From Lingula anatina (taxonomy: Eukaryota > Brachiopoda > Lingulata > Lingulida > Lingulidae), in assembly GCF_001039355.2 (NCBI RefSeq), contig NW_019775398.1:1-64000 (forward strand): a DNA stretch of 64,000 bases, in the 5' to 3' direction. The notes under the pieces are model-generated. The model did not search any database and was not told the origin of the DNA. It worked only from the letters and a program-made list of their open reading frames with translations. Shown piece by piece: positions 12,030 through 25,800 of the stretch. Within the stretch, counting starts at the first letter, position 1. Every line of letters begins with the position of its first letter. Both the position numbers and the translations under genes were made by a program.

Positions 12030-14360
12030 CCATACATCACTACAGGTAAATTACAAACACCCAGTAAGTGAAGCAATTCCCTTTGTTTGTTAAACTACGT
12101 GTATTAATACTTGAAAACATATCACGGTTAACAGTACAGGTGAAACATTTGATGCTGAAAAATACAAAACTATGGGAAACATCTGGTCATTCCCCAATTA
12201 TTGAGAAGCCTGAATAAATAATAATTGAGCAAAGGGATTTTACATTTACATCTCGTACAGAACTGCTCTTCACCCGGCTTGAACCACAGGTCATTGCTCT
12301 TCTTCTGTGTTAATGAAGTTTTCTTAAACGACAAACGAATTCCTTCTCTCGAGAGTCCTGCATGGAAATTCATTATTACCAGACACTCCGTGTTGAGTCA
12401 TACTTATTTTAGGCACGCGTGATACATTTGACGTAACGAAGAGCTATGAGTCATAATACCGTATGTTAAAACAGCCGATGATTTTCAAATAAAAAATACA
12501 TGTATTTCCCATTTGTATATTAGAAACGGGAAAACTGATGTATTTCTGTAATCTACAATTCATACAGCGTATATAATAAAGGGATAATGCCCTCTCGACT
12601 CTCTCTGATACAGACAGTACGTACCAAAGAGGAAGGCGAGCGTGTGTACGATTCGCGATTGCAAGGATTTTTTTCCTTCGCTCCATAAAATCGTGGTTTG
12701 GCCCGTTCATTCGGTGCTTGCGATCACAAACCCCCGGCTCGAGCTCATGAACGTTCATTCGGCTTTAAAAGCCTGTGTTTGACGAATTTGATTCTTTCTT
12801 GCTTTTTACTGGACTTATCCACATATTGTTATGCAAATTCTTCATATATATTTATTGACTGGTTTACAATTTTAGAAAATATTCATATCTCAATGTTTTA
12901 AGTCATTGAAATAATTGGATAAGTGCTATGGGTGAGACGAATACCATGATTTTATTGATTGTAGTGCTTTATTTTTTTTAATAGAATAACTTTAAGCTTG
13001 GGCAATCTAATATTAAAACAAGCTTGGCGACATCATGTTAAGATGGCTGCAAGGTGCCAGAAACAAGAGGTCCAGTCTCGTTTCTCGTTTGAGAATCATG
13101 CTCATTAAACCCCACATTAACGTCCGGCAACCCCACAGGTCAAATATAAACTGAATTTTTTAGATATGACAAAAGTGAGGCAATTTAGAATTTTTACTTT
13201 GTTGCATCATACAGAATCAGACATTTGGCCACACATTTATGTAATGTGACGAACAGTGGATACTGAACTAGGATTTCCCAATGCCATTCCCAGACGACCA
13301 CTAGATTCCTTAACACGCCACAAGTCTCAGGTTACAGACGCCCTCGGTAATATAATACAATAAAGCAAATTAATAATGGATTCCCTATAAACGCGGTGTA
13401 TTAATTGTATATGTCACAGATCCTGCCTTCTGGTTGACATTAAAGATGACACCAATTTTCCCAACTTAGACATGTCAAGACCATGAGGTTAAGAAAAGTT
13501 CAGTGATATCAATATCAACTATTATTCATGAAATTTGCTTCCAGGAAAGTAACAAGATCTTTAATGCGAAGAACACCGATACAGGGTATGTATTCATGTT
13601 TTACAAAAACTCAGTGTATTTTCTATATATTCTTACATTACCTTTGTCTGTTGTCCGTATTGTGTTTTTCTGCTCATTTGATCGCTGCGCTCAGGATAAA
13701 CGGTCGGAGCCTGGAAAGATCATTACAATATGAATTTCATTTGTATTACTACACAAAATCCAATGAAGTGGTTGGTTTTTATTATTAATCTTTGATTTTA
13801 TGAACCTTTATTGGTAAAAAAAGTTTTTCCATGTCTTTTATACCTTTGTACGTCTACAGATGGGAGTTCTTTGCCTGTGGAGGACTCAATATCCAAGTAA
13901 TAAAACAATTTTATGACGCAGTTTGCTTGATTCTCTAACGCAATTTGCCTCGGCTATCTGTTCCTTTTCCCACATTCTTTCCTTCAATCATTTACGAAGT
14001 AACTTAAATTAGAGATACCATCGCCCCAAATCACGAGAATTATATTCCTAATAAACCCCGATTGCCCTGAGCTTACTGGAACAGATTGGTATTGGCTTAC
14101 GTAGACGAGGCAGGACGCTTAAACAACATTTAATTGAAAAAATTATGTAGTATCGATTGACATATATCTACGTCACTATCTATCTGCGAAAGGTCATGGT
14201 TAAGCTACCCGCAGCATTAAGTACTCAATGTTCGCCGTGTAACGGTAGATCGAGCTCTGGCAGCGCAGCGAGAACAGATCGCTTCCTAAGAGTGGTAAAA
14301 CACTGAATACTGGTTGTGCACGAGGAAGCTGACAGCCGTTGTGGACATTTTTTTCCTGTC

Positions 14361-15078
14361 ATGTCTCGCCCGGTCTCACGCTCCGGCAGTGATCGCTCTC
14401 GGAAACGTTCGCCACGACCAAGCGTCGACGAGGGGGTGGTTGTCGAACACAGTCCCAATTCCAGTCGCGGATCGTCCTCCAGCGCCGACAGCCTGGCACC
14501 GCCGCAGTACTCAGCGCGGGAAAGACTCGGCTTGTCGCCGGGTATAAGACGGGCGCATCACGGGAGTGTTGGCGGCTCTGGAAGTCGCAGCCCCCTGCTA
14601 CCTGCGACCCGTCTGCAAAGAAAGCAGCCTACGTGGCGGTCGCAGTCCTGCAGAAAACCCAGCAGACGACACCTTGAAGTCCCCCGTGAAACGTGCCAGA
14701 AAAGGCGCAACAGTCTGCCGGACGCGTACGACATAGACGACGATGGGCACATCTCGGATGATGCAGGAGGGGAGTTTTACCGAGTCAGAAATTTCACAGT
14801 TTCACGCAAGGGTTTATTCAACAGGGGGGACTCCTACAAACGTAGGGTGCTTCTGCCTCAGCCGACGCTGGGAACCGGTGAAAGCAGTGACAGTGTTTTC
14901 GCAGACGACGAACCGCCGGTTTCGCCACGTGCATCGCCACGCGACAGTCGAACGTCAAGCACAGCGGCAGACCGTGTCTTCAGGGTGGCGGTCCTGGGGA
15001 CCCCTGGAGTAGGAAGAATGTCCCTGGTGCGACAGTTTACGACTTCCGAAGACGTGGCTGCAAGGGGAACGCATTCGG
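14361..15078 (+). CDS. RGK exon 1: Ser/Arg-rich N-terminus and P-loop
   Basis: Encodes residues 1-239 plus one base of codon 240. It is much more GC-rich than the surrounding DNA, as expected for coding sequence. It ends CATTCGG|GTAAGT (phase 1). It carries many Ser-Pro and Arg-Ser pairs, the RRNSLP site and the P-loop at 213-220. A longer open frame upstream (from 14316) would need a GTG start, so ATG 14361 is preferred. Confidence 0.92.
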
Positions 15079-17305
15079 GTAAGTTAATTGACTTTGTGCT
15101 CTAGGCTGACGAAGTTATACTTAAAATCGGTCAAGCATTGGACACTTTTATCCAAAAGGCATCGGTGAAATAAATTCATTTGTCGTTATGCAGCTGTACT
15201 CCTTTTGGAGTATGATTAAAAGAGAACAAAAGAAAGCGCGAAAACACAGACACATTTTAGCGGTTCCTTTTTTGAGATTCATTATTTCTTTAATTAATTC
15301 ATTTTTACACCGTGTCCATATTAGTGGGTCTTCTTGGGGCGGTACATTATTCATAGTCCTTAATGTTATATATAATATTATCTGTATCACCATTAAGTAA
15401 TTTCAAGTTATCATTAAGGTTTTTATAAATAGGACATCGCGATAGGCTGTTTACATAAATTGGATTTTCACAAGAAAGGACAGCACCTGTAAAATGCTTT
15501 CTTTGCCTAGGTCAATTGTACCCAATCTGATACTTTCATCTTCCAACACAGCAGTATATTTTGATCTATTTGTCAAAAGATTATGCTCATCTGTGCACAA
15601 AAGACACTTTTGCCGCAAGGAAATGGTTGATAAATGTATGTCATACGCATGAGTTCAATAGGAAATGTGCGTTAGAAAACACATTTGTTGCCCATCGATA
15701 ATTCTGTACTGAAAAAAAATGCAGCAGCAACAAGTGTACGAAGCTCGCGGGTGCAAATGCCCTCGCAAAAGATTTTTCAAACACTGCCCGAAAGGATCTG
15801 ATCAGAAAGTAGGTACATTTTTGTTTCCAGAGGGGAAAATATCGACGAGGAGATTGACCCTTCCGATTAGCATGTGTCTAAGTAAAAACCACGTGAAAAT
15901 GCTAAAAGAGTGAAGTGTATGCATTATTGATAAGCTGTGTATTGAGTTCTTTACCGTTGTCTGTCTACGGGGTATCGCAATATTTTTCCGATTAAAAGTT
16001 TGTCGCAATGTGTTTTTTTTTTAATGGTAACGGCATACTTAAAATGATGTGGGTTCCGCGTGAAACATTCATCAAGCGTCTGCATGGATATTATGATGTT
16101 TATAGAATAACGTGAAATACGTAAGAACAGCTCTAAAACAGAAGCCATAAAACACATAAATTTTTCATTTATAGTCCTCGGAGTGCATCTGAATTCCCCT
16201 TTCGAAAGGATAGCTATCACAGCTAAGATAAGACATGGCAAAACCGAGAGAAACCAGACAGACACATAATCAGGGGGGAAATTCGTGATCTGTTAACTAA
16301 AATAAACAAAACATTTCCCTATTTTCAAGTATACACTATCTTGTATAGGTATCGCTGCTGTAGGCAAAGCTGGGAAAGGATTTAAACGCAGTCAAAGCGG
16401 ATTTACCATGAGACGCGATGCAGTACAGATTAGTTAGATGCCCAGGCAGATCGCTGTCCCGGAGATTACACTATGTATAAACGATACCGCATTTCCTAGC
16501 AATATATTTTTGTCGAGTGTTCGATAATAGCTTTTATCTGTTGGTAAAACGTGTAATTTAGCGGAAAGGGCGTTTTTGCATCAGTGCTTTTTTATCAACA
16601 AAGGAATTTAATAATCACCCAAAATGACTCAGATCATACTAAACTGGGCATAAAATTCATCTTCAGAGGAAGGGTATTTTTAACAGTCAAAATACTGTAC
16701 AATATTTGGGGTAATACTGGACAAGAACATCACCGTCTAACTAAATCCTGTTGCAGGTGAATCAAAAGGCAAAGCAGTCGGGGAGTGGGGGGGGGGGGGG
16801 GGGGGGACTGATGGGGCACCCCAAGTGCTCCTCTGTCTTGTTTTCTCTGAATCTGCGAGTGAAAAAACACCACTTTAAACACCTGTTCGCAATTAGGTTC
16901 ACTTACCACCCCCGCTCTTGTAAGTCACATCGAATCTTGTTGATTACAAAACTAACCAACTCTTATTACACACATCGATACCAAAATAGCAGCAAAGTAT
17001 CAGATAAAATAGCTGAATTAGAAATTGACCTTTTAAAAGTGTTCCACTTCGCTTCAGTGGATAAGTCTAAGTTCGCAATAAAGTCTCACTGTTTATTTTA
17101 CCCTCATGGGAAAGCAATTTATACATGGCATATTATCATACAGTCTCACATCTGCGAATGCGAATGTATAGCGCAAATAGATAAATAATTAGTAAAAAAA
17201 ATAGCTAACTAGAAACGTTGCACCATGGTATGTAATAGACGGTTTTGCAGGCCTACATTTTTCGGCGCTCTGAATAATGGGAATATAATCTGTTTTTTAA
17301 TTATT

Positions 17306-17348
<43 letters not shown>

Positions 17349-20300
17349 TTTTTGTCGATAAATTCCCGTTTATACATGTATGCACAGATAGCGAATACAA
17401 GCTTCAAATTGGCATTCTAATCGGTAGCCTATAGCATTTTTTAATTACTCTGATCTGGCTTGAACATGTATTTCAAGATTAAATCGTATATCCACTTTTC
17501 AGAAGTCCCGTAGCGTCTTAGTTCTAATTCGTTTTTGTTCAGAAAATAGAATGCTATTTTTTCATAACTTCGGTCAATTAGGAACATTGGTAGATAGATG
17601 TAACTCGAGTTCAGACGAGGTGCACCCTTAAGAAGTTATATAAATTCTTAGAAACCTCAAGTCGCACCCAATAGGAAGCGAGATTATTAACGCCAGTCTG
17701 TCTGAAAGTTGTTTAAATCTGATATATGACAACCTCATCGCAACTTCCATCCAACCTTCTTTCCAGGAAATTACTCTTTCTGCATCTTAGATTTAGGAAA
17801 ATGCGCTTACTTCAACGTAACATAAGGAGATTAGCGATTCGATATCATTTTTGTCTAATTGAAGGGTTGCTACAGCGAAGTCAGTAAAGTAGCACATTTG
17901 TATAACAGCAGACAAAAATAACATAGTTGTATCAGAATTACGGTCTTTTTTTCAATCGAAAGCAACAGCGAGTGCAGATAGTAGTAATTGCTTGAAACCT
18001 CGGTGCATTTTCTTAAGACTGTTACCTCAAAAGTCTGACGCAAGGTATTATTTTTAGTAACGCCAATGCTGTGAAATGTCTAAAGTGATGATAAAGAATA
18101 GTGCGATTTCTTACTGCCGCCATTTTTAATTTTTGAGCATCATGCATGGTACACTTATTTTGAAACAGGGAAACAAAGTTGTCCTGTAAAATGTAAACAT
18201 TCCTTTTTCAATTAAGTGCTTTCGAGAGAAAAGGGTCATTTTTATCCTTTAGCAAAGTGTCATATATTCAACAAAACAACATTGTTAAGGAACCCACTGC
18301 AATTCCTCAGATTTTGACGTTCGCCAGACAGCCTTGTGTCTTTCAGAGAAATGTCCTTTTTGCTTGGGGTGTTTAGCAAAGTGTTACGTTTACAGCAAAA
18401 CAACAATGTGAAAGAATCCATAAAAGGACAATCCCTTGGATCTCAACAATCGCCAGACAACCCTGTGTCTTTTTGAGAAAGGTACTGTTTTGTTTAGCAA
18501 ATTGTTTCGTGGACAAGAACCCATTGAAGAGCAATTCCTTGAATTTCAACGATCGCCAGACAGCATTAGGTGTTTTTAAAATTGGGTCATTCGTACAGGC
18601 TATTTGGGTTATTTTGCAAAGTTATGTTAACAACAAAACAAAATAATGAAAGAATCATTGGAAGTGCAATTCCTTGAATTTCAGCATCGCCAGACAGCAC
18701 TAAAGTGTTACGTTTACAACAAAAGATAACTTCAAAGAGACGCGTGGACGCGCAATTTCTTGATTCTCAAAAAAAGCCAAGAAGCACTCAGTTAGTTTTT
18801 GGTAAATGTGTTTTATGGCTTCTGTTTTAGAGCTGTTCTTGCGTCTTTCACGTTATTATAAATGCTGGTTACTCAATATCACTGACAACGTTATCAAGTT
18901 GAAAAGTCGACAGAAACTCTCGGTTTTCGACAAAAAATACTTCCGTAAACAAATATCATTTAGTGACAAGAACTTAAAATTGAGATCGGTTTCGTAAAAA
19001 AAACATATTCTCTGTATTTGAAGTTTTGTCCAGGATCCGGTAGTGTTGTTTGTGGAGGATCGATGCTTCTTGTTTATCACCCCGATTTTCAGCCATCACT
19101 AGAAAACTCACGTTAAATATCGACAGCCCCATGCCGTTAACAGTGATCTTTGAAACTCCGGGTGCCACCATTTCCGCCGTGCGGAACAAGAAAACGAGCA
19201 TGGTGAGTGATAACACTGAGATTTATGGGCGTGCTCTAAATCAGGTTCGACATCCACTTTAACAGGTGTGAGGGCTACTACGCTTGGCTATGCGTTAAGA
19301 ACCCAAATACCAAGCTTGTCTATCTGACTATGAAGACGTACAAGACTGACCGCTACATGGATTCTTTAAAGGTTTGACCGACATGTGATGACGTCTGGCC
19401 TTATTATATGTGGCATGAGTGACCGCAAAGATGTTTTCAGCCTATAACTCTCAGAAATAAATGAGCTGAGTTACGGATAAAAAAACTATAACCACTAAAG
19501 AAAACTACTAAAACGCCAACACATAATTTTATGGGCTTCAAATGCATATTCTGTAATCTTTGGAGTTCGCAGAGAGTGCCATTAAATATAACCAACATGT
19601 ACGTTGCATAAAACACATCTATGCTCAAGGTATGAGCGAAAAAAACCAATAGCATGAAATTAATAGGAATAAGGCCACAAGAGGATCTGTCTTTTCATTT
19701 CAAATCAGCCAATTAGAGCCAATCCAGAACCTGTTCATCCCTATTGATGTCAACCTTCATACGGAAGGTAAGGCAAGCAAAGTAACGAGTATAAGTATGA
19801 AACTTGCATCTGTAGTTCCATGACAGTCATCTTGGTTCCGGATCGTCTTGGCGGGGGCATCCTTATATTTCGGGGGTTTATTGTTCCGAGGGTCCAATAT
19901 TCCGAAGATTGTAGGAGCCTAGTTAAAAAAATCGGTCGCTGTGCCGGGCTCCGATATTCCGAAGGGTAGTGGGTCCGATATTCCAAATGCCTCTTAGTCC
20001 GAGGGTCCGAAAGATGTTATTTAGTACCATGATATTGTTGTTGAAATTAAAGGAGGGCGCACGAGGTCTCAAACTGAAGCAGATTTCATTGCTTGCGATG
20101 TCAAATCCTTTTTTCACCTGCAAGGTCAAATGATGAAACATTTCTCTCTCTTCTATTCTGTACGAAAGACGTTTGAAGCGTCTGTATATTGTTTAAGACA
20201 AGCTGGCTAAATTTAGGTACCATGACAAAGGCCACTAAGAAATACATTTTGTCGTGATAGGTGACTCAATTATGGGTTGAGTGTTATTTCATACGACATT

Positions 20301-21655
20301 CATGGCCGTGGAAAAACTTATTGCAGCTATCATATATTAAACTACATTTGTCACGAACGCCTCTGTATATGTAGATCAAGTGTGTTTCTCTTGTACAGCA
20401 TCAACATGGCTTAAGCGTGAACATTATTTCTTGGCGTGAACGTTTTTGTTGAGATTGGAACAGTATTCCAGACACAGCGTGCAAATGATTGCACGAGATA
20501 CATGTAAACTGGCAAAACGTCAGTATTTGATTCGCGAAATGAGGGGGTTTCACTTTCATTACTTAACAGGCCGTATGATACCTTTGGGTATCAGTAAAGG
20601 ATATGAGCATTTTAAACAATGGAAATGTTGTACGTCGCCTCCTTAAATTGTTGATTGCAATGCATTCCATCGTCACACTCGCGCCATTAGTAGATTGCCT
20701 ACATGTAAAAGACGTTCATTTTAACCAAATGCGCGTAATTGTAATTGGCATACCCAATAAAATCAATACCCTCTGGAACTAATGGTAACACTGTATGGCA
20801 AAAAGGTCTTTGGAAATCGCATTTACAGGGCTTCAAAACGAGATGTCTCTTCTACGACATGTTTCGTAATGAAACATGAAGCAATTATTGAAGAAGAAAC
20901 GTGTCTAAAAAGAAAGAACCTATCAAGCGATTCAGTAAAATTAACGCCATAAAGCTCCGTGCAGATGAATCATTGCCAATTGCCTCGATTGCCAGTTTGA
21001 TTGCGCCAATTAAAGAACACGAGTTGCAACGCGTGACATAAAAAGTGATCAGTTGTCAACAGACGGGTTTTCGTATATAATTTTGCATGGCGTATTGTTG
21101 CAAACCGCGAATAATGGCGTGGATCGGTGAATATCAGCAATTCAACGATAGCCAACTACAGAAATGCTCAAACTCGTACAATTCATTGAACAAAAGTATT
21201 GGTTCCCAGGGTCTGTCTCGGGCCTCAATTTAACGGTAGATCCGGTGGAGCGGGCGCAATGGGGCACAAGGCTATTCTTTAGCTTCTATGGCACCCTGTT
21301 CTCTCTCACACACACCCCAATCCCATCTCCCTTGTCCTACCCTCCACGCCAAAAATCCTAGATCTGCCAGTGTTTTTGAAACTCAAAGTACACGAAATAC
21401 AGGTCGACGTCACTTAATAGTGAAAAGGGTTGTTATGCGGTTCTGCAAATGTTACTACAGGTACATAAAATTGATGCTGCAAGCGGTCTAGTCTAGTCAT
21501 ATGCTTTCGTTTTTGATTTCATTATTGCCCTACGACAACCTCAGTCTATTATCAGATACAGGAAATCCGTTAGGAAACCCCAGCTAGAAATATGCATCTT
21601 AGATCTTCTACTGATGCTACGCAACACATCTTGGCATCCGCCAATAAATCATATC

Positions 21656-21694
<39 letters not shown>

Positions 21695-22816
21695 TGTGTG
21701 CTTATTTTTGTTTGTGAAAAGGCAAATAAAACAGCGTTCAATGTACCACCTGTATGTACATGCAGGCAATACAGCTGATATCTATATCCTTTGATCTTCT
21801 AATTACCCGCATGTTTTTCTTATTATCTATTGAGTAAGGTATGGAACGCAAACCTCATTTTATCATGAAACCAGATCACGTGCTGCCCTTCACCAATTCC
21901 TGTTTAGAATCCAATTTTTTCCCTATATTTCAATTAGGACAAATTAAAAGATAAAGTCTACAGACTAAATGCCCTCTGCTAGCAAAGAACGATGTATGTG
22001 ACAAAGCGATCAATATAATATCGAATATGTTTGACGTCCAAGACCATGTTAGTCACCTCATTCGGCTTGTAGGGAAAGCAAGAAAGTGACCGTTGGGCAA
22101 TAAAAGTGGTTTAACATTTAGTTATGTAGCTTTGAGCTTCCCTGCTCATATATATCTCTCTTTTTAAATCCCCTCTCTTCTCTCTCCCCCTTGTGTGTGT
22201 ATTTGATGAGCACCAAGACGTAAAAAAAGGCACACGAGGGTTTTTTAAATTGCGTTGAACACATGGTTCCTAGTCCAACTGTCACAAGGGATGGTATAAA
22301 GCTTTAGAGATAATTGAAAAGCAACGGGCTTTTTTTTCGATAGATAATTAAATTAAGTGCCTATTATGCTTCCTTTCCAGTTAGTCCGAACAATGGCTGA
22401 CGATTATTTAGAGCATCTGCACTATAAGACTTGTAATGTAGGATTTATCATTACAGAATTAGAATAAAAAGGTGTGAAGATTGCATATGGCAGGATAAAG
22501 CTCTGTCCCAAAATACATTGCCTTATACGCTGAACCAAACGCCTCTCTGGTGGTACATGTACTAATGATAACGTGGCTTTCGGCAGTCTTATCAAAACAT
22601 CAGTGTCTCCATCTCTTAAAACGTTTAGATTACTTACTGTAATGGGACCCATGGTGTAATGGCGGATTATAGATTTGACGTCAGTAATTTTGTTCTATCG
22701 ACAAACATAACATCCACCATATTTTCAAGCTAAGGCGAGTCTTATTCCAAAGCTATTGCTTAACGTTTGTTCCTCAGATCGCATTGTTTGCCACCTACCC
22801 CCACACAGTCACTCAA

Positions 22817-22855
<39 letters not shown>

Positions 22856-25800
22856 AACAGATACACACTCAGACGCACATAAACAAAGGCACAGGGGTAC
22901 GCGTAAGCCGCTCTCCCATCTCCCATCACCCTCCCCCTCCCTCCCTCCCTCGTCCTTAAAGCTATTTGGGTTTTTGGATAATTACAATTTGCATCAGGTG
23001 CTTCGTTTACCTTTGTCTACCCCCTTAAATTAGGAGTGAAATTAGTCAATCAACCTGAGTAATATTCATGCACACTTTAAATTAACAAGTGGCACGAAAT
23101 ATATGACGTATAAAGAACAATGTCCTGGAATAGTTCGTGCAGAGACTCAGTGAAATTTGCTTTAATGTTTGAAACTCGAGAGGAAGGAATGACATGGTTT
23201 GCGTCAGTCAGAATTATTTTATAGAGATTCGTTCAAAGAGTTTTCGGCATTGCTTTTGATGAAAGAGAAAAGCCACGAGACGGAGCCAATGTCTCTGGAT
23301 CCGTCATGACGTAAATACGTGTACCACATCACGAAGTTTTGGGATTAATTTACAACAGTGCGACTGTCAATTGCTTCTCTTTTGTCATTATTTCCTAAAA
23401 TTAGCTAGTGTGTGTTGCTGTGTAAGAGTAGCGATACCGCAAATGGGTGCTCAGATAATTCTACCAATTTGTGAATCATTCGAAAGAAGCTTAGTTTATA
23501 AGCTGCTGGTTGATCGGATTCCTTGATAGTCCAAGTTATTTTCCTATTAGTACGTCATATAGTACTGATGATTAGCAAGCAATCAAAATAATTGGTATAC
23601 ACATTCGCAAGCGTCCATGTCAACAAGATGACAGATCAAACAGACAAGTAGACGTACTTTACTATTTTCCAGAAACCTAAAAGTTTAGTTCGTTTACGAA
23701 TAGGTTACATTTTACTGGTCAGTAAAATAAATAGACGGGTCCTGATGTGGGTGGACAGTAAAACGGACAGCTAGACATACCAGCACAGAGAGACAAGTAG
23801 GCATTAAGCAAAACAGACAGACATAAACAAGACAAAATTATGACAATATAAATACAAGTAATGTAGGTCACATTCACTGATAAAATATTCTGTAATATTA
23901 TATACGTGCAATACATTTGTCTTTATAGTCACGATCACAGAAATGCATCGTAAGGGTTGTTAATATTTTAAAATCGCGCATGTTGCCAGAAGTGTAACTT
24001 GAATCATTAGGTACAGCCACAGTGTTAACGTTGATAAGCAATCAGACAAAAATATCTCTTTCCGTACTTTTTACATTTCAACCACAGTAGAATACGTCTT
24101 TGAAGCGTCATTCCGCTTTATATTTCAAATCGGAAAGGACATCTTTTAAATATCCGAGTTGCATGGAAACCGCTAAAATGTTCCCGAAGCACATAGAAAC
24201 CCTATGCATTTATACAACCGCTGTACCGCTTTCCATAAACAGCGAAAAATTAATCGAAAATTTTTAGATGCATGTTCCCCATTGGTGCATGCTGTTCAGA
24301 TACCCATTTATGGGGTTTGATTAAATCGAAATATAGGCCTACCCACTGAGATAACAAAAAAATACATAAGCTGCGTTTACGCCGCACGTCGGGCGATGAG
24401 CGGTGAGCTTTCACTGAACCTTTGGGCAACTACATCATCGCGCTGATGGTTTTATTCGACGAGAGTCACATTCATTGTGATCTCTTGTGCATATCAAACT
24501 TCGTTAGATCAGTTTGATAAAAGACTCGACTTATTCCACGCCAAATATTTCAACAGGGTTTGACCTTGAGAGCAGATGAACGTACAGCTTACCACATGTT
24601 ACCACTTTTGGCATTCCAGGTTTTTTTGACAAGGCAAATCATAGGTATGGCCTCAGCTGCAGGACAGAAGTAGTTAGCTGATTTTTCGTGTAAATGGCTG
24701 CTCTCTTTCAACTTCTTATTTATTTCCTATAAGTTTTAAAATGTTATAGGCTAGAGGGGGAAAGGTTGCCGTTAAATTTCACGCTATAGGCCTCCTGTTA
24801 CGTTGGAGGTGCGGGATATGTTGTAAATCACCTCGACCTTCTACCAAAAGGTTAATATCGTATGACTACTGTTGGCGCTAGTTTACAGAATGTATGTTTT
24901 AGATTAAGTGGGAACACAGTGCTTTTTATATTTTTGTAGACGCTCTAATGTGTTAGCTACATAGAGGTGATCATGTAGGCCTACGTTGGGCGTAAAGGGT
25001 TTAATCCCTGTATGAGTTTCCGTCCTTTATATCATGCCATACGTAATAATGCTTTGACCCAAAAGACAGAGTATGGACCAAACCGTTGGTGAAACAAGTT
25101 TCTTCTCTGTCCAGACACTGTGCATTTGATTTCCAGACTTGTTGCACATTGGGAATGTACTGATCCGCAATGCTGAAGTTTAAGCAATAAACTGCCCCTA
25201 TAGCACCTCTTTGCGTCAAGCCACACACGTAATATGGTCAAATATATGAGTCGGGGTTGAACCACCGAGTGTTAATGATCTTTTGGTTGTAAACATATAT
25301 ATTTCATTACCATTCCCATAAACCTTCAATTACGGTCTTAACCGTAAGCACTACATACAAGATTGTCTACTTGTGCGTTTTAATTAACTTTTCTTTTGTC
25401 AAATTTATTAAGGTACGTACCCATAGGTTACATGCTATTAATCCCAGTGTAACAACGGTGCCTTTTATCTTTGTCTATTAACTCTGCACATTGATACCTT
25501 CAAATTGCGTGTACAAGACAAATGAATATTTAAACATATAGAGTTATAGATGACTTACATGTATCTACACTTAATACGTTGATGTTGTAACCTACACACG
25601 CATGCACATAATGAAGAGACAGTTTGACATAAATTCGAAGCATACTGTGCATTATGCAGTAAAACATCCTGCATTACAACGCGTTGTTTTTCTAAGTCTC
25701 AGAATTGCCTATTACTACTGGTGCCAGTTCCATAAAGAAACTTAGACCCGAAGCTGAATTGTTAATGATTTTTAGGCTCCTGATGATAGTCTTATGCCCC

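Larger units (their letters stand above)
10642..14360. other. Intergenic DNA upstream of the RGK gene
   Basis: No exon was recognised. It holds a family-2 element (11397-11573) and a family-3 element (11821-12029). The last few hundred bases should include the promoter and 5' untranslated sequence of the RGK gene, but no TATA box or clear start signal could be placed. An in-frame TGA at 14304-14306 bounds the coding frame. Confidence 0.5.

Noticed and set aside
14316-14360. Upstream extension of the RGK protein from 14316
   Set aside because: That start is GTG, not ATG, and an in-frame TGA lies 10 bases further upstream. The first ATG is 14361.
19092-19201. Additional RGK exon between exons 1 and 2
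   Set aside because: It is 110 nt, which would leave exon 2 in a frame that soon stops, and the direct exon 1-exon 2 join aligns well with RGK proteins. Kept only as a possible alternative exon.
18974-19216. Minus-strand 80-codon frame resembling a membrane segment
   Set aside because: No recognisable family, no partner exons, and a frame of this length is expected by chance in this DNA.
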